NCBI RefSeq assembly: GCF_039540975.1
Contig: NZ_BAABFL010000437.1
Location: 1 to 23,479, forward strand
DNA length: 23,479 bases
Origin: Kistimonas scapharcae
GTDB taxonomy: Bacteria; Pseudomonadota; Gammaproteobacteria; Pseudomonadales; Endozoicomonadaceae
Direction of reading: 5' to 3'
Position 1 is the first letter of the stretch. Every line of letters begins with the position of its first letter. The notes beneath the pieces were generated by a model. That model was not told the DNA's origin. It worked only from the letters and a program-made list of their open reading frames with translations, and did no database searches. The position numbers and the translations under genes are program-made. Shown here piece after piece: positions 7,194 through 13,853 of the stretch.

Positions 7194-8221
7194 ACCGCAG
7201 TCGTAGGGAGCCATGCCAGGAAGGGGCTTTTCAGGGCCTCTTCCGGTGTAATACGAGACTTCATGAGCCTGGTCATGCCACGGAACAGCTGCGCGGCATC
7301 TTTGCCGGCACAGGCTTCAATCCGCTGTGCCGCTTCTGTGATCTGACGGCGTATCATCTGATTCCTGTCGCCTCTGCTCAATGGTATGTGGTTGTTATCG
7401 TTGACATTGAGTTGCTGGCGGGTAACCAGTTGCTCGCCCAGCAGGAGCTCAACCATCAGACAGGCGGCAGACCACATGTCGAGATTGTGGCTGCGACATC
7501 CGGACAGGACCTCTGGAGGCATGTAATTCAGCACGACCGTTGGCTGGAGTATTCCCATTTTGGTCGCCCTTCCGAAATCACAGATTTTTAGCACATTTCC
7601 GTCATACAGCAGGTTATCTGCCCGAATATCATTGTGCTGTATGGACTGACTGCGCATATAACCGATACCGGAAATCAGTTGCTTCATCAGGCTGGCGACC
7701 TGGGTGGGTGTGAATCGTTTGCCCGCTGCGAGGTGCGAGCTCAGGGATGGGCCACCCAGGTCCATCAGCAGATAGGTAACATTGTTCTCTGACAATGTGC
7801 CTTGCAGTGTGGTCAGATTGGGATGTCCTGGTTTGCTCAGAATGCCCATGATGTCCCGTTCGTTCTGTATCTCGGCGTGTAGCGTGGCCTGTCGACTGGC
7901 ATCGGCGCTGGCAAATTTGGCGGCCAGGTGACGACCTGTCCCGAATTCCCTGATTTCACAGACCTTCCCAAAATTGCCTGTACCCATCGATTTTATGAAT
8001 TGGAATTGGCTGGTCGGTGGCGGCAGGCCGGGAAGTGGTGTTGTTTTTCTCTCGTGTGTCCGGACCGATGGTGTTTTAGAGGATTTCCCTCTGAATAAGT
8101 GGTGCAATGCTCGCTTGAGCGCTGTGAGCCCGCGTAGTCTAAAAAAGGACTGTTTTGCTTTCCGGTTCTTGATGTATTCCCGGGGAGCGTTTGTAATCCC
8201 ATGTTTCACTATTTTGGGCAT
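7190..8221 (-). CDS. Eukaryotic-like Ser/Thr protein kinase
   Basis: The 343-residue protein has a Lys/Arg-rich N-terminal region (1-65) and a kinase domain from about 73. Visible motifs are the Gly loop GTGNFGKV (80-87), AAKF with Lys102, a C-helix Glu near 117-121, the catalytic loop HNDIRADN (196-203), DFG at 215-217, PPE (for APE) at 235-237 and DMWSAACLMVELL (248-260). The catalytic loop departs from HRDxKxxN in having Asn for Arg and Arg for Lys, but keeps the catalytic Asp198 and Asn203. No membrane segment or sensor domain is seen. It overlaps the channel gene by 4 bases at the 3' end. A role as host-directed effector or regulator is open. Confidence 0.85.
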   Translation of the reverse strand: MPKIVKHGITNAPREYIKNRKAKQSFFRLRGLTALKRALHHLFRGKSSKTPSVRTHERKTTPLPGLPPPTSQFQFIKSMGTGNFGKVCEIREFGTGRHLAAKFASADASRQATLHAEIQNERDIMGILSKPGHPNLTTLQGTLSENNVTYLLMDLGGPSLSSHLAAGKRFTPTQVASLMKQLISGIGYMRSQSIQHNDIRADNLLYDGNVLKICDFGRATKMGILQPTVVLNYMPPEVLSGCRSHNLDMWSAACLMVELLLGEQLVTRQQLNVNDNNHIPLSRGDRNQMIRRQITEAAQRIEACAGKDAAQLFRGMTRLMKSRITPEEALKSPFLAWLPTTAV

Positions 8222-8524
8222 GAATCGCCATGTCCTTGCGTCCGCTTCATTATAATTTTAGATAGTTATACACAGGGGTTTTATAGCTATTTCAACAATC
8301 GTTCCGGCTTTTAATCGTAAACACCGCAGAGAGCGTCTGATCTGCTATCACTAAGTTAGCCAGAGGGTTTTCGGGTCGGTTCGGGTAGTCAACACGTATA
8401 GGAATAGCTGTTTTCCTGACCTATGATCGGGGCATATCGGGGGGAACCCGGTCTGATTACCCTGTCATCCAGGATGACTCAGGCCCAGAGGTTTCAGGAT
8501 TCATTCGTTATTCAGGTTCCAGGA

Positions 8525-9526
8525 ATGCAAAAAACAGAGAGATCCCGGATCGCCATCCTGACCACCGGCGGCACCATTGCCGGCGAAGGTCAGTCCCAGA
8601 CCGGTGGTGCTTATACGTCGGCCAAGCTCGGTGTTCAGCAGCTGCTGGAGGCAGTGCCGGAGCTGCACGACGTGGCGGATATCACCGGCGAGGAAGTGGT
8701 TAGTATTGGCTCCCAGGATATGTCCGACGAGGTCTGGCTGACCCTGGCCAAACGGATTAACGCCGTGCTGGCTCAGGATGACATCGACGGCATCGTCATC
8801 ACCCATGGCACCGACACCATGGAAGAGACCGCCTGGTTCCTTCACCTGACCGTACACTCGAACAAGCCGGTAGTGCTGACAGGCGCCATGCGTCCGGCGA
8901 CTGCCCGCAGTGCGGATGGTCCCCTGAACCTGTATAACGCGGCCGTGACGGCGGCTTCACCGGAAGCGGTTGACCGGGGTGTGATGGTGGTCATGAATGA
9001 CACCGTCTTTGGCGCACGCGATGTCACCAAGATGCACACCTCCGGTGTGGATACCTTCCAGGCGCCAAACTTCGGTCCCCTGGGCTATGTGCATGATGGC
9101 ATTGTGACCTTCCAGCGTCGTCCTGAAATGCATCACACCATGACGTCAGAGTTCGATGTATCCGGCCTCGACAAGCTGCCACAGGTGGGCATTGTTTTCG
9201 GATACTCCAACTGCTCCCCGCTGCCGGTCAACGCGTATGTTGGCGCCGGATACCAGGGTATCGTTCACGCCGGGCTGGGTAACGGCAACATTCACTGTGA
9301 TGTGCTGGATGCCCTGGTCAACGCCAGCCGTGACGGCGTTCGAGTCGTGCGTTCTTCCCGTGCAAACAGTGGTTCCACCACGATGGCGGGTGAAGTCGAT
9401 GATGAGCAGTACGGTTTTATTGCGTCATTGCACCTCAATCCCCAGAAAGCCCGGGTGCTGTTGCAACTGGCGCTGACCAAGACCACGGATCGGGATGCTA
9501 TTCAGAACTATTTCTTGACCTACTGA
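8525..9526 (+). CDS. Type II-like L-asparaginase
   Basis: The 333-residue protein hydrolyses asparagine to aspartate and ammonia by family. It shows TTGGTIA (13-19, nucleophile Thr17), GSQDMSD, THGTDTMEET (Thr96, Asp97) and ARDVTKMHTS with the catalytic Lys. I chose the ATG at 8525, which has CAGG 8 bases upstream and gives the family's usual mature length. In-frame ATGs at 8423 and 8474 exist, but the added residues do not look like a Sec signal, so the enzyme is probably cytoplasmic. It may supply ammonia next to the ureide genes. Two weak copies of the GntR-type dyad at 8342-8363 hint at shared regulation, but this is not secure. Confidence 0.88.
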   Translation: MQKTERSRIAILTTGGTIAGEGQSQTGGAYTSAKLGVQQLLEAVPELHDVADITGEEVVSIGSQDMSDEVWLTLAKRINAVLAQDDIDGIVITHGTDTMEETAWFLHLTVHSNKPVVLTGAMRPATARSADGPLNLYNAAVTAASPEAVDRGVMVVMNDTVFGARDVTKMHTSGVDTFQAPNFGPLGYVHDGIVTFQRRPEMHHTMTSEFDVSGLDKLPQVGIVFGYSNCSPLPVNAYVGAGYQGIVHAGLGNGNIHCDVLDALVNASRDGVRVVRSSRANSGSTTMAGEVDDEQYGFIASLHLNPQKARVLLQLALTKTTDRDAIQNYFLTY

Positions 9527-9546
9527 CGCCCTGATCACATCAAAAC

Positions 9547-9584
9547 ATTATCGCCGGGGAGCCATCGGTTAACCTGGCGGTAAT
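9547..9584 (+). terminator. Hairpin between asparaginase and gntR
   Basis: ATTATCGCCGGG (9547-9558) can pair with CCTGGCGGTAAT (9573-9584), with two G-T wobble pairs. There is no strong T-run, so it may slow or end transcription only partly. Confidence 0.4.
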
Positions 9585-9603
9585 GCAGGAATCACTCCAC
9601 TTT

Positions 9604-9634
9604 TTGCTAACAATTTTCTACAATGCGTGGTAGC
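9604..9634 (+). promoter_or_regulatory. Putative GntR autoregulatory operator
   Basis: TTGCTAACAAT (9604-9614) matches the dyad TTGNTANCAA found at three other promoters of this island. A degenerate second copy (GTGGTAGC, 9627-9634) follows with centres 23 bp apart. A separate perfect palindrome TGCTGATCAGCA lies at 9643-9654, just before the gene. No FNR-like box precedes this site. Confidence 0.5.
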
Positions 9635-9681
9635 TGATCGGGTGCTGATCAGCATTTGGTTCACTGATCTTCGAGAAAGTC

Positions 9682-10365
9682 ATGCCTACGTTCAAAGCGC
9701 GCGAAGTCAGCCGCATCGTCAATACCATTTACAAAGCGATCATCGAGCAACGCCTGCCGGCAGGCACCCGACTGGTGGAAACCCGGCTGGCTGAAACCCT
9801 GAATGCCAACCGTAACCATGTGCGTGATGCGCTGGTGGAGTTGTCATACCGTAATGTGGTGGTTATCCAGACCAACAAAGGGGCCTGCGTGGCTCAGCCA
9901 GGCAAGCAGGAAGCCCGCGAGGTATTTGACGCACGTCGTATTATTGAAATAGGCCTGGTGCGTCAGGCCATTGATCGTATCGACAGCAAGGGGCTCAAGC
10001 GGCTGGAAAAAATCAGCGCGAAAGAAGATGAAGCCATCCGCAAGGGTTCACGGCCGGACATGGTGCGTCTTTCCGGTGAATTTCACCTGGAAATTGCCCG
10101 TATTGCCGACAACGGCACCTTGCTTAAGCTGCTGGATGAGCTGGTGGCAAGAAGCTCACTCATCATTGGCCTGTATGAAGCCATTGCCGATGCCTCTTGC
10201 TCCGCAGACGATCACCATATGTTGATTCGCCTGATCAGTGAACGTCAGCATGATGCCGCCGCCGAGTTTATGGGGAGCCACCTGGACGAGATCCGTAACC
10301 GTCTCCATCTGGAAGAAAAACCATCCCAGAACCTGGATCTGGCCGAGATGCTGGCCGCCTGTTAA
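9682..10365 (+). CDS. GntR-family transcriptional regulator, FCD type
   Basis: The 227-residue protein has an N-terminal winged helix (about 8-75, with LPAGTRLVETRLAETL and RDALVELSYRNVV) and an all-helical FCD ligand domain. The domain has conserved metal/ligand positions in FHLEIARIADN (about 133-143), DDHHMLI (about 173-179) and the SHLDEI helix. FCD regulators usually repress until a small carboxylate or similar ligand binds. Its location, and the repeated TTGNTANCAA dyads before allE, both carriers, allC and itself, make it the likely local repressor; a ureide as inducer is inference. The ATG at 9682 follows GAGAAAG. Confidence 0.9.
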   Translation: MPTFKAREVSRIVNTIYKAIIEQRLPAGTRLVETRLAETLNANRNHVRDALVELSYRNVVVIQTNKGACVAQPGKQEAREVFDARRIIEIGLVRQAIDRIDSKGLKRLEKISAKEDEAIRKGSRPDMVRLSGEFHLEIARIADNGTLLKLLDELVARSSLIIGLYEAIADASCSADDHHMLIRLISERQHDAAAEFMGSHLDEIRNRLHLEEKPSQNLDLAEMLAAC

Positions 10366-10437
10366 CGCAGGTATACCTGTCCGCTGCCTGCTTTTACCGT
10401 TCGTTATCTTCCTCGTCTACCTACCCGTCCATTTGAA

Positions 10438-10464
10438 GCCTGACAGCCATTAAGGCTGGCAGGC
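10438..10464 (+). terminator. Possible terminator hairpin after gntR
   Basis: GCCTGACAGCC and GGCTGGCAGGC pair with one mismatch around a 5-base loop. Only TGCTTTG follows, so it would be a weak terminator. Confidence 0.45.
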
Positions 10465-10511
10465 TGCTTTGCGTTGCTTACCGTAAATTTACGCAGACCA
10501 CGGTCATTGTT

Positions 10512-10584
10512 TTGATCTGCCTCAAGGTTTAGCCGCCATTCCGGCGTATAGTCGCTAACAAAAGCACGCAGGATTGTTAGCAAT
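10512..10584 (+). promoter_or_regulatory. allE promoter: FNR-like box, -10 and paired GntR dyads
   Basis: TTGAT-CTGC-CTCAA (10512-10525) resembles the FNR/ANR site TTGAT-N4-ATCAA. A -10 TATAGT lies at 10547-10552, which puts the box centre about 41 bases before the predicted start, the class II activator position. Two dyads follow: GCTAACAA (10554-10561) and ATTGTTAGCAAT (10573-10584), with centres 22 bp apart over and just after the start site. The layout suggests oxygen-dependent activation plus repression. Confidence 0.7.
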
Positions 10585-10645
10585 CTGGAGGGGCGCTACA
10601 GACTTCTGTGTGTATCAACGAAAATCAAAGTAGTGGAGAAGTGTC

Positions 10646-11416
10646 ATGGGATACCCAGATGGTCTGTTAAAAAACCGCTCAGTGATCAAACACGGTGTGT
10701 ATGCGGTCGTTGCCCCGGAAGGACGTGTCATCAATTCCATTCCCGGTTTTGACGGCTGTGCGCTGACCATTGTGGCTTCCCCAAAAATGGGCGCCAGCTT
10801 TGTGCAGTATGTCGGTACTGTGCAGCCCGATGGCGGTACCACTAAGCCCTTTGCCAGTGAAGAAATGATCGAAAGCTTTGTTTACTTCATGGATGGTGAT
10901 GGGTCCCTGAAAGTCAGCGTAGGCGACGAAGAACAGACCCTGACCCAGGGCGGCTATGCCTTCGCACCGGCTGACAAGGCGCTGTCATTCCAGAATATTG
11001 GTGATAAGCCGCTTCGCGTACTGCTCTATAAGCAGCGCTACATCCCCCTTGAAGGACAAAGTGCCCGCACCGTTTTTGGCAATGCCAACGATATCGAAGA
11101 AGTCTTTTACGATGACATGGAAAACGTGTTCATCCGCGATCTGCTGCCCATTGAAATGGGCTTCGACATGAACATGCACATTCTCAGCTTTGAACCTTCC
11201 GGCAGCCATCCGTTTGTTGAAACCCATGTCCAGGAGCACGGTGCCTACCTGCTTGAAGGTGAAGGTCTTTATCTGCTCGGCGAAGACTGGGTGCAGGTTC
11301 AGGCGGAAGACTTCATGTGGTTCGGACCCTTCACCCAGCAGGCGGTGTATGCCACAGGCCGTGGACGACTGACGTATATCTACTCCAAGGACTGTAACCG
11401 CGACGTAGACATCTGA
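10646..11416 (+). CDS. allE: (S)-ureidoglycine aminohydrolase
   Basis: The 256-residue bicupin converts (S)-ureidoglycine to (S)-ureidoglycolate and ammonia in allantoin breakdown. It tracks E. coli AllE closely along its whole length, including GFDMNMHILSF, ETHVQEHGAY and the C-terminal YIYSKDCNRDV. The Mn2+ ligands of the C-terminal cupin are in place (Glu192, His194, His198, Gln232), as are Tyr244 and Lys248, with the same spacing as known for the Arabidopsis enzyme. The ATG at 10646 follows GGAGAAG. It is first in a probable two-gene unit with the carbamoyltransferase 100 bases downstream. Confidence 0.95.
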   Translation: MGYPDGLLKNRSVIKHGVYAVVAPEGRVINSIPGFDGCALTIVASPKMGASFVQYVGTVQPDGGTTKPFASEEMIESFVYFMDGDGSLKVSVGDEEQTLTQGGYAFAPADKALSFQNIGDKPLRVLLYKQRYIPLEGQSARTVFGNANDIEEVFYDDMENVFIRDLLPIEMGFDMNMHILSFEPSGSHPFVETHVQEHGAYLLEGEGLYLLGEDWVQVQAEDFMWFGPFTQQAVYATGRGRLTYIYSKDCNRDVDI

Positions 11417-11422
11417 TTTCCC

Positions 11423-11454
11423 GCCCGGCGCCGGGGAGGAGCCGGCCGCCGGGC
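11423..11454 (+). other. GC-rich intercistronic hairpin
   Basis: GCCCGGCGCCGG and CCGGCCGCCGGGC form a stem of about 12 bp with one bulge around a 7-base loop. No T-run follows, so full termination is unlikely. It could protect the upstream mRNA or set the ratio of allE to the downstream gene. Confidence 0.5.
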
Positions 11455-11516
11455 TGAAGCAAGTCCTGTAATACCAATAACGCCAAATTTATTCTGACCA
11501 TTCAGGAGTTTTCATC

Positions 11517-12548
11517 ATGGCCATTACTGCAGACTTCAAAGCCCGGGATATCCGTGACCACCTCGACGCCACCGGCATGAAAGGCCGCAATATCACGTTC
11601 CTTGATGATTTCAGCCGTGAGCAGATCACGCATCTGTTCAAGGCGGCGGAAATGCTGGAACCGTTCATGCGCACCGGTTTGAACCTGTTGGAAGGGAAAG
11701 CGCTGTACACCCTGTTCTTCCAGCCCTCCACACGTACCCGTTGCAGCCATGAAGATGCGATGATTCGTCTCGGCGGCAAGGTCATCACCGAAGCGGATCC
11801 GATGCACAACTCGTCCGCTGCCAAGAATGAAAGTTTATACGACAGTCTACGCGTAACATCCAAATACGCCGATGTCATCGTGATGCGTCATCCGGACGAC
11901 GGTGAAGTGTTACCAACGCTGGAGCGTCTGGGCAGTGACTCTTCCCCGATTATTTCCGGTGGCTATGGCCATGTGACCCACCCGACTCAGGGTCTACTGG
12001 ATAGCTATACCTGCTACCGCGCGTTTGATGGTAATTTTGATGACATGACCGTTGTGATTTCTTCACCGGACCTGTCCCGTGCCCGCTCTGGTCAGTCCTT
12101 TGCCCTGGCGCTGGCGAATATGGGTGCGAAGATTGTCTATACCGGCACCAGCGAACTGCGCACACCAGAAGTCATTCGTCGTAAATTGAACGCCATGGGC
12201 GCACGCTGGGAAGAGCACGTCGACCTGGATCGCAAGCAGCACGAAGAGCTGTTCGCCGACGTGAAGGCCGACCTGGTTTACCTGCCCGGCTGCTCCGTGA
12301 AGAAAGACGACCCCAACCGTGAAGACTTCATGCGCAAGCTGAACAACCACTACATCTCGCTGGAGATGCTGGAAAACGTCAAGCGCAAGACCGGCAAGAC
12401 CGTGGGTATCCACCACTCCCTGCCTCGTAACCCGGGCGAGTTCGATGATGTGATCGACCAGACCGCCCACGAAGTTTACTTCAAGGCTATCGAGTTCTCT
12501 GTAGCGGTACGGATGGCGTTGTTGGCCTCTGTGGTTGGTGTGAATTAA
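11517..12548 (+). CDS. Aspartate/ornithine carbamoyltransferase family protein, substrate uncertain
   Basis: The 343-residue protein is built like the aspartate carbamoyltransferase catalytic chain. The carbamoyl-phosphate site is intact: STRTR (71-75), the Lys103 loop SSAAKNES, MRHP (123-126) and HPTQ (155-158). The second-substrate site differs: where PyrB has the aspartate-binding TRVQ (Arg229/Gln231) this protein has PGCS (257-260), and HPLPR reads HSLPR (300-304). It is therefore unlikely to be PyrB. By context it may make or phosphorolyse a ureido compound such as oxalurate (giving carbamoyl phosphate), but this is inference. It follows allE, with CAGGAG before the ATG, and is closed by a strong terminator. 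Confidence 0.85.
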   Translation: MAITADFKARDIRDHLDATGMKGRNITFLDDFSREQITHLFKAAEMLEPFMRTGLNLLEGKALYTLFFQPSTRTRCSHEDAMIRLGGKVITEADPMHNSSAAKNESLYDSLRVTSKYADVIVMRHPDDGEVLPTLERLGSDSSPIISGGYGHVTHPTQGLLDSYTCYRAFDGNFDDMTVVISSPDLSRARSGQSFALALANMGAKIVYTGTSELRTPEVIRRKLNAMGARWEEHVDLDRKQHEELFADVKADLVYLPGCSVKKDDPNREDFMRKLNNHYISLEMLENVKRKTGKTVGIHHSLPRNPGEFDDVIDQTAHEVYFKAIEFSVAVRMALLASVVGVN

Positions 12549-12563
12549 TCCAACCTGACCTGA

Positions 12564-12600
12564 AACGGGGAGGTCAAGAGCCTCCCCGTTGTCATTTTTT
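12564..12600 (+). terminator. Rho-independent terminator after the carbamoyltransferase gene
   Basis: A perfect 10-bp stem (AACGGGGAGG/CCTCCCCGTT, 7-base loop) is followed by GTCA and six T residues. It closes the allE-carbamoyltransferase unit. Confidence 0.8.
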
Positions 12601-12694
12601 GCCATTGAAATGCCCATCTAACCCATCAATATCGTTGTTAGTATCCGTCGAGCTTTGATGAGGCATGCCGTGATTATTAGGGGAGAGTGAAACA

Positions 12695-13366
12695 ATGCTG
12701 ACCGTGTGGGGACGCCGTAATTCCGGCAATGTCCAGAAGGTGATGTGGGCCATAGGGGAACTCGATCTGGCGTATCAACGTCGGGATGTTGGTGGTTCCT
12801 TCGGCCAGCTGGATACACCGGAATTCCGAACGATGAACCCCAACAGCAAGGTGCCGGTCATTCAGGATGATGGGCATTGTCTGTATGAGTCCAACACGGT
12901 GGTACGTTATCTCGCCAGTGCTTACGGCTATGGAGACCTGTTTCCCGGTGATCTGAAGATCCGTTCCCTGGCCGATCTCTGGATGGACTGGCAGTTGAGT
13001 ACCATTGATCGTCAACTGGGTCCCCTGTTCATGGCAACGGTCAGAACCGAACCCTATGCCCGTGATCCGGACAAGATCAGTCATCTGGCGCGCAAGCTGG
13101 GTGAGAGCTTTAAGGTTCTGGACGATCATCTGGCAGAGAACCCTTATATTGCCGGCGATCAGTTCACTATGGGAGACATCCCGTTGGGGGCGGCAGCCTT
13201 CCGGTATTTTTACCTGGATATCCTGCGTCCTGACCTGCCCCATGTCAGCCGCTGGTATGACAACCTGTGCAATCGTCCGGCCTATCGCGAACATGTAATG
13301 ATACCCATCGGTCATACCCCGGAAGAGTGGCTGGCGCTGGAACAGGAAGGGGCGATATCGCTTTGA
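12695..13366 (+). CDS. Glutathione S-transferase, GstB-like
   Basis: The 223-residue protein has the N-terminal thioredoxin-like domain (WGRRNSGNVQKV at 5-16 with a possible catalytic Ser10/Asn11, NPNSKVPV with the cis-Pro near 54, YESNTVVRYL for glutathione binding) and an all-helical C-terminal domain from about 90. It resembles E. coli GstB throughout, including the WMDWQ and VMIPIG stretches. GstB acts on haloacetates; the natural substrate here is unknown. It has its own GGGGAGAG ribosome binding site and its own terminator, and no dyad of the ureide set, so it is probably outside that regulon. Confidence 0.88.
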   Translation: MLTVWGRRNSGNVQKVMWAIGELDLAYQRRDVGGSFGQLDTPEFRTMNPNSKVPVIQDDGHCLYESNTVVRYLASAYGYGDLFPGDLKIRSLADLWMDWQLSTIDRQLGPLFMATVRTEPYARDPDKISHLARKLGESFKVLDDHLAENPYIAGDQFTMGDIPLGAAAFRYFYLDILRPDLPHVSRWYDNLCNRPAYREHVMIPIGHTPEEWLALEQEGAISL

Positions 13367-13412
13367 TGCTGTGTAACAACGAACGTTTGTCTATGTCCTG
13401 ATAGTGTGAATT

Positions 13413-13439
13413 GCCCGTGCCGGCTGCACGGGCTTTTTT
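13413..13439 (+). terminator. Rho-independent terminator after the GST gene
   Basis: A perfect 8-bp stem (GCCCGTGC/GCACGGGC, 5-base loop) is followed by six T residues. Confidence 0.88.
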
Positions 13440-13566
13440 GTTGTGGATAAGTCGATTGGATGGTTAGACCAACGTCGTAGTTAGTCATACTGACAATGGG
13501 GTTATGCATTCCCCTTTCAGACCGTGATATCAATGGGGCTTAAACCTATTCACGGAGAATAACGAC

Positions 13567-13815
13567 ATGGCAGTAATCACGATCAACGCGAACCAGAAAT
13601 TCATCGACCAGGTCAGCACACTGGCCAAAGAAGAGGGCGTCAGCAAAAGCGAACTACTGCGCATGGCCTTGGAGTGTTACAAGCTGCAGCAGCAGAAGCG
13701 ACGCCTGCAGGTCCGTTTCAGTCATGAGGCGTCCGCCATCGCCAAGATGAAAAAGAATGCGGCTAAAGTCGAAGCCATGAATAATGGCGGAGAAGAATCA
13801 CGGACCAGCCATTAA
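13567..13815 (+). CDS. Ribbon-helix-helix (CopG/Arc-like) small protein
   Basis: The 82-residue protein starts with a beta strand (AVITINANQKFIDQVS) and two helices (LAKEEGVSKSELLRMALECYK) typical of ribbon-helix-helix DNA-binding proteins. A basic, Gln/Lys-rich tail follows. Such proteins are often antitoxins, but no toxin-like partner overlaps or follows; the next gene is the convergent allC-like gene 38 bases away. GGAGAA precedes the ATG by 6 bases. The spacer before it contains no recognised operator. A stand-alone repressor is as likely as an orphan antitoxin. Confidence 0.7.
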   Translation: MAVITINANQKFIDQVSTLAKEEGVSKSELLRMALECYKLQQQKRRLQVRFSHEASAIAKMKKNAAKVEAMNNGGEESRTSH

Positions 13816-13845
13816 TTGACCTATGAGGCCAATAGAAATGGCTGG
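13805..13845. terminator. Inverted repeat between convergent genes
   Basis: CCAGCCATT (13805-13813) and AATGGCTGG (13837-13845) are perfect complements 23 bases apart, spanning the end of the RHH gene and the spacer before the convergent allC-like stop. A T-run is lacking, so a bidirectional terminator is only possible. Confidence 0.3.
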
Positions 13846-13853
13846 CCTGTGGA

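Noticed and set aside
8423..8524. N-terminal extension of asparaginase as a Sec signal peptide
   Set aside because: The 34 residues lack a positively charged start followed by a hydrophobic core, and the upstream ATGs lack a good ribosome binding site.
11517..12548. Calling the carbamoyltransferase pyrB or ygeW
   Set aside because: The aspartate-binding TRVQ is replaced by PGCS, which argues against pyrB. The sequence does not follow YgeW as I remember it (YgeW is longer and has different motifs).
13567..13815. Complete toxin-antitoxin pair
   Set aside because: No toxin-like ORF is adjacent on the same strand.
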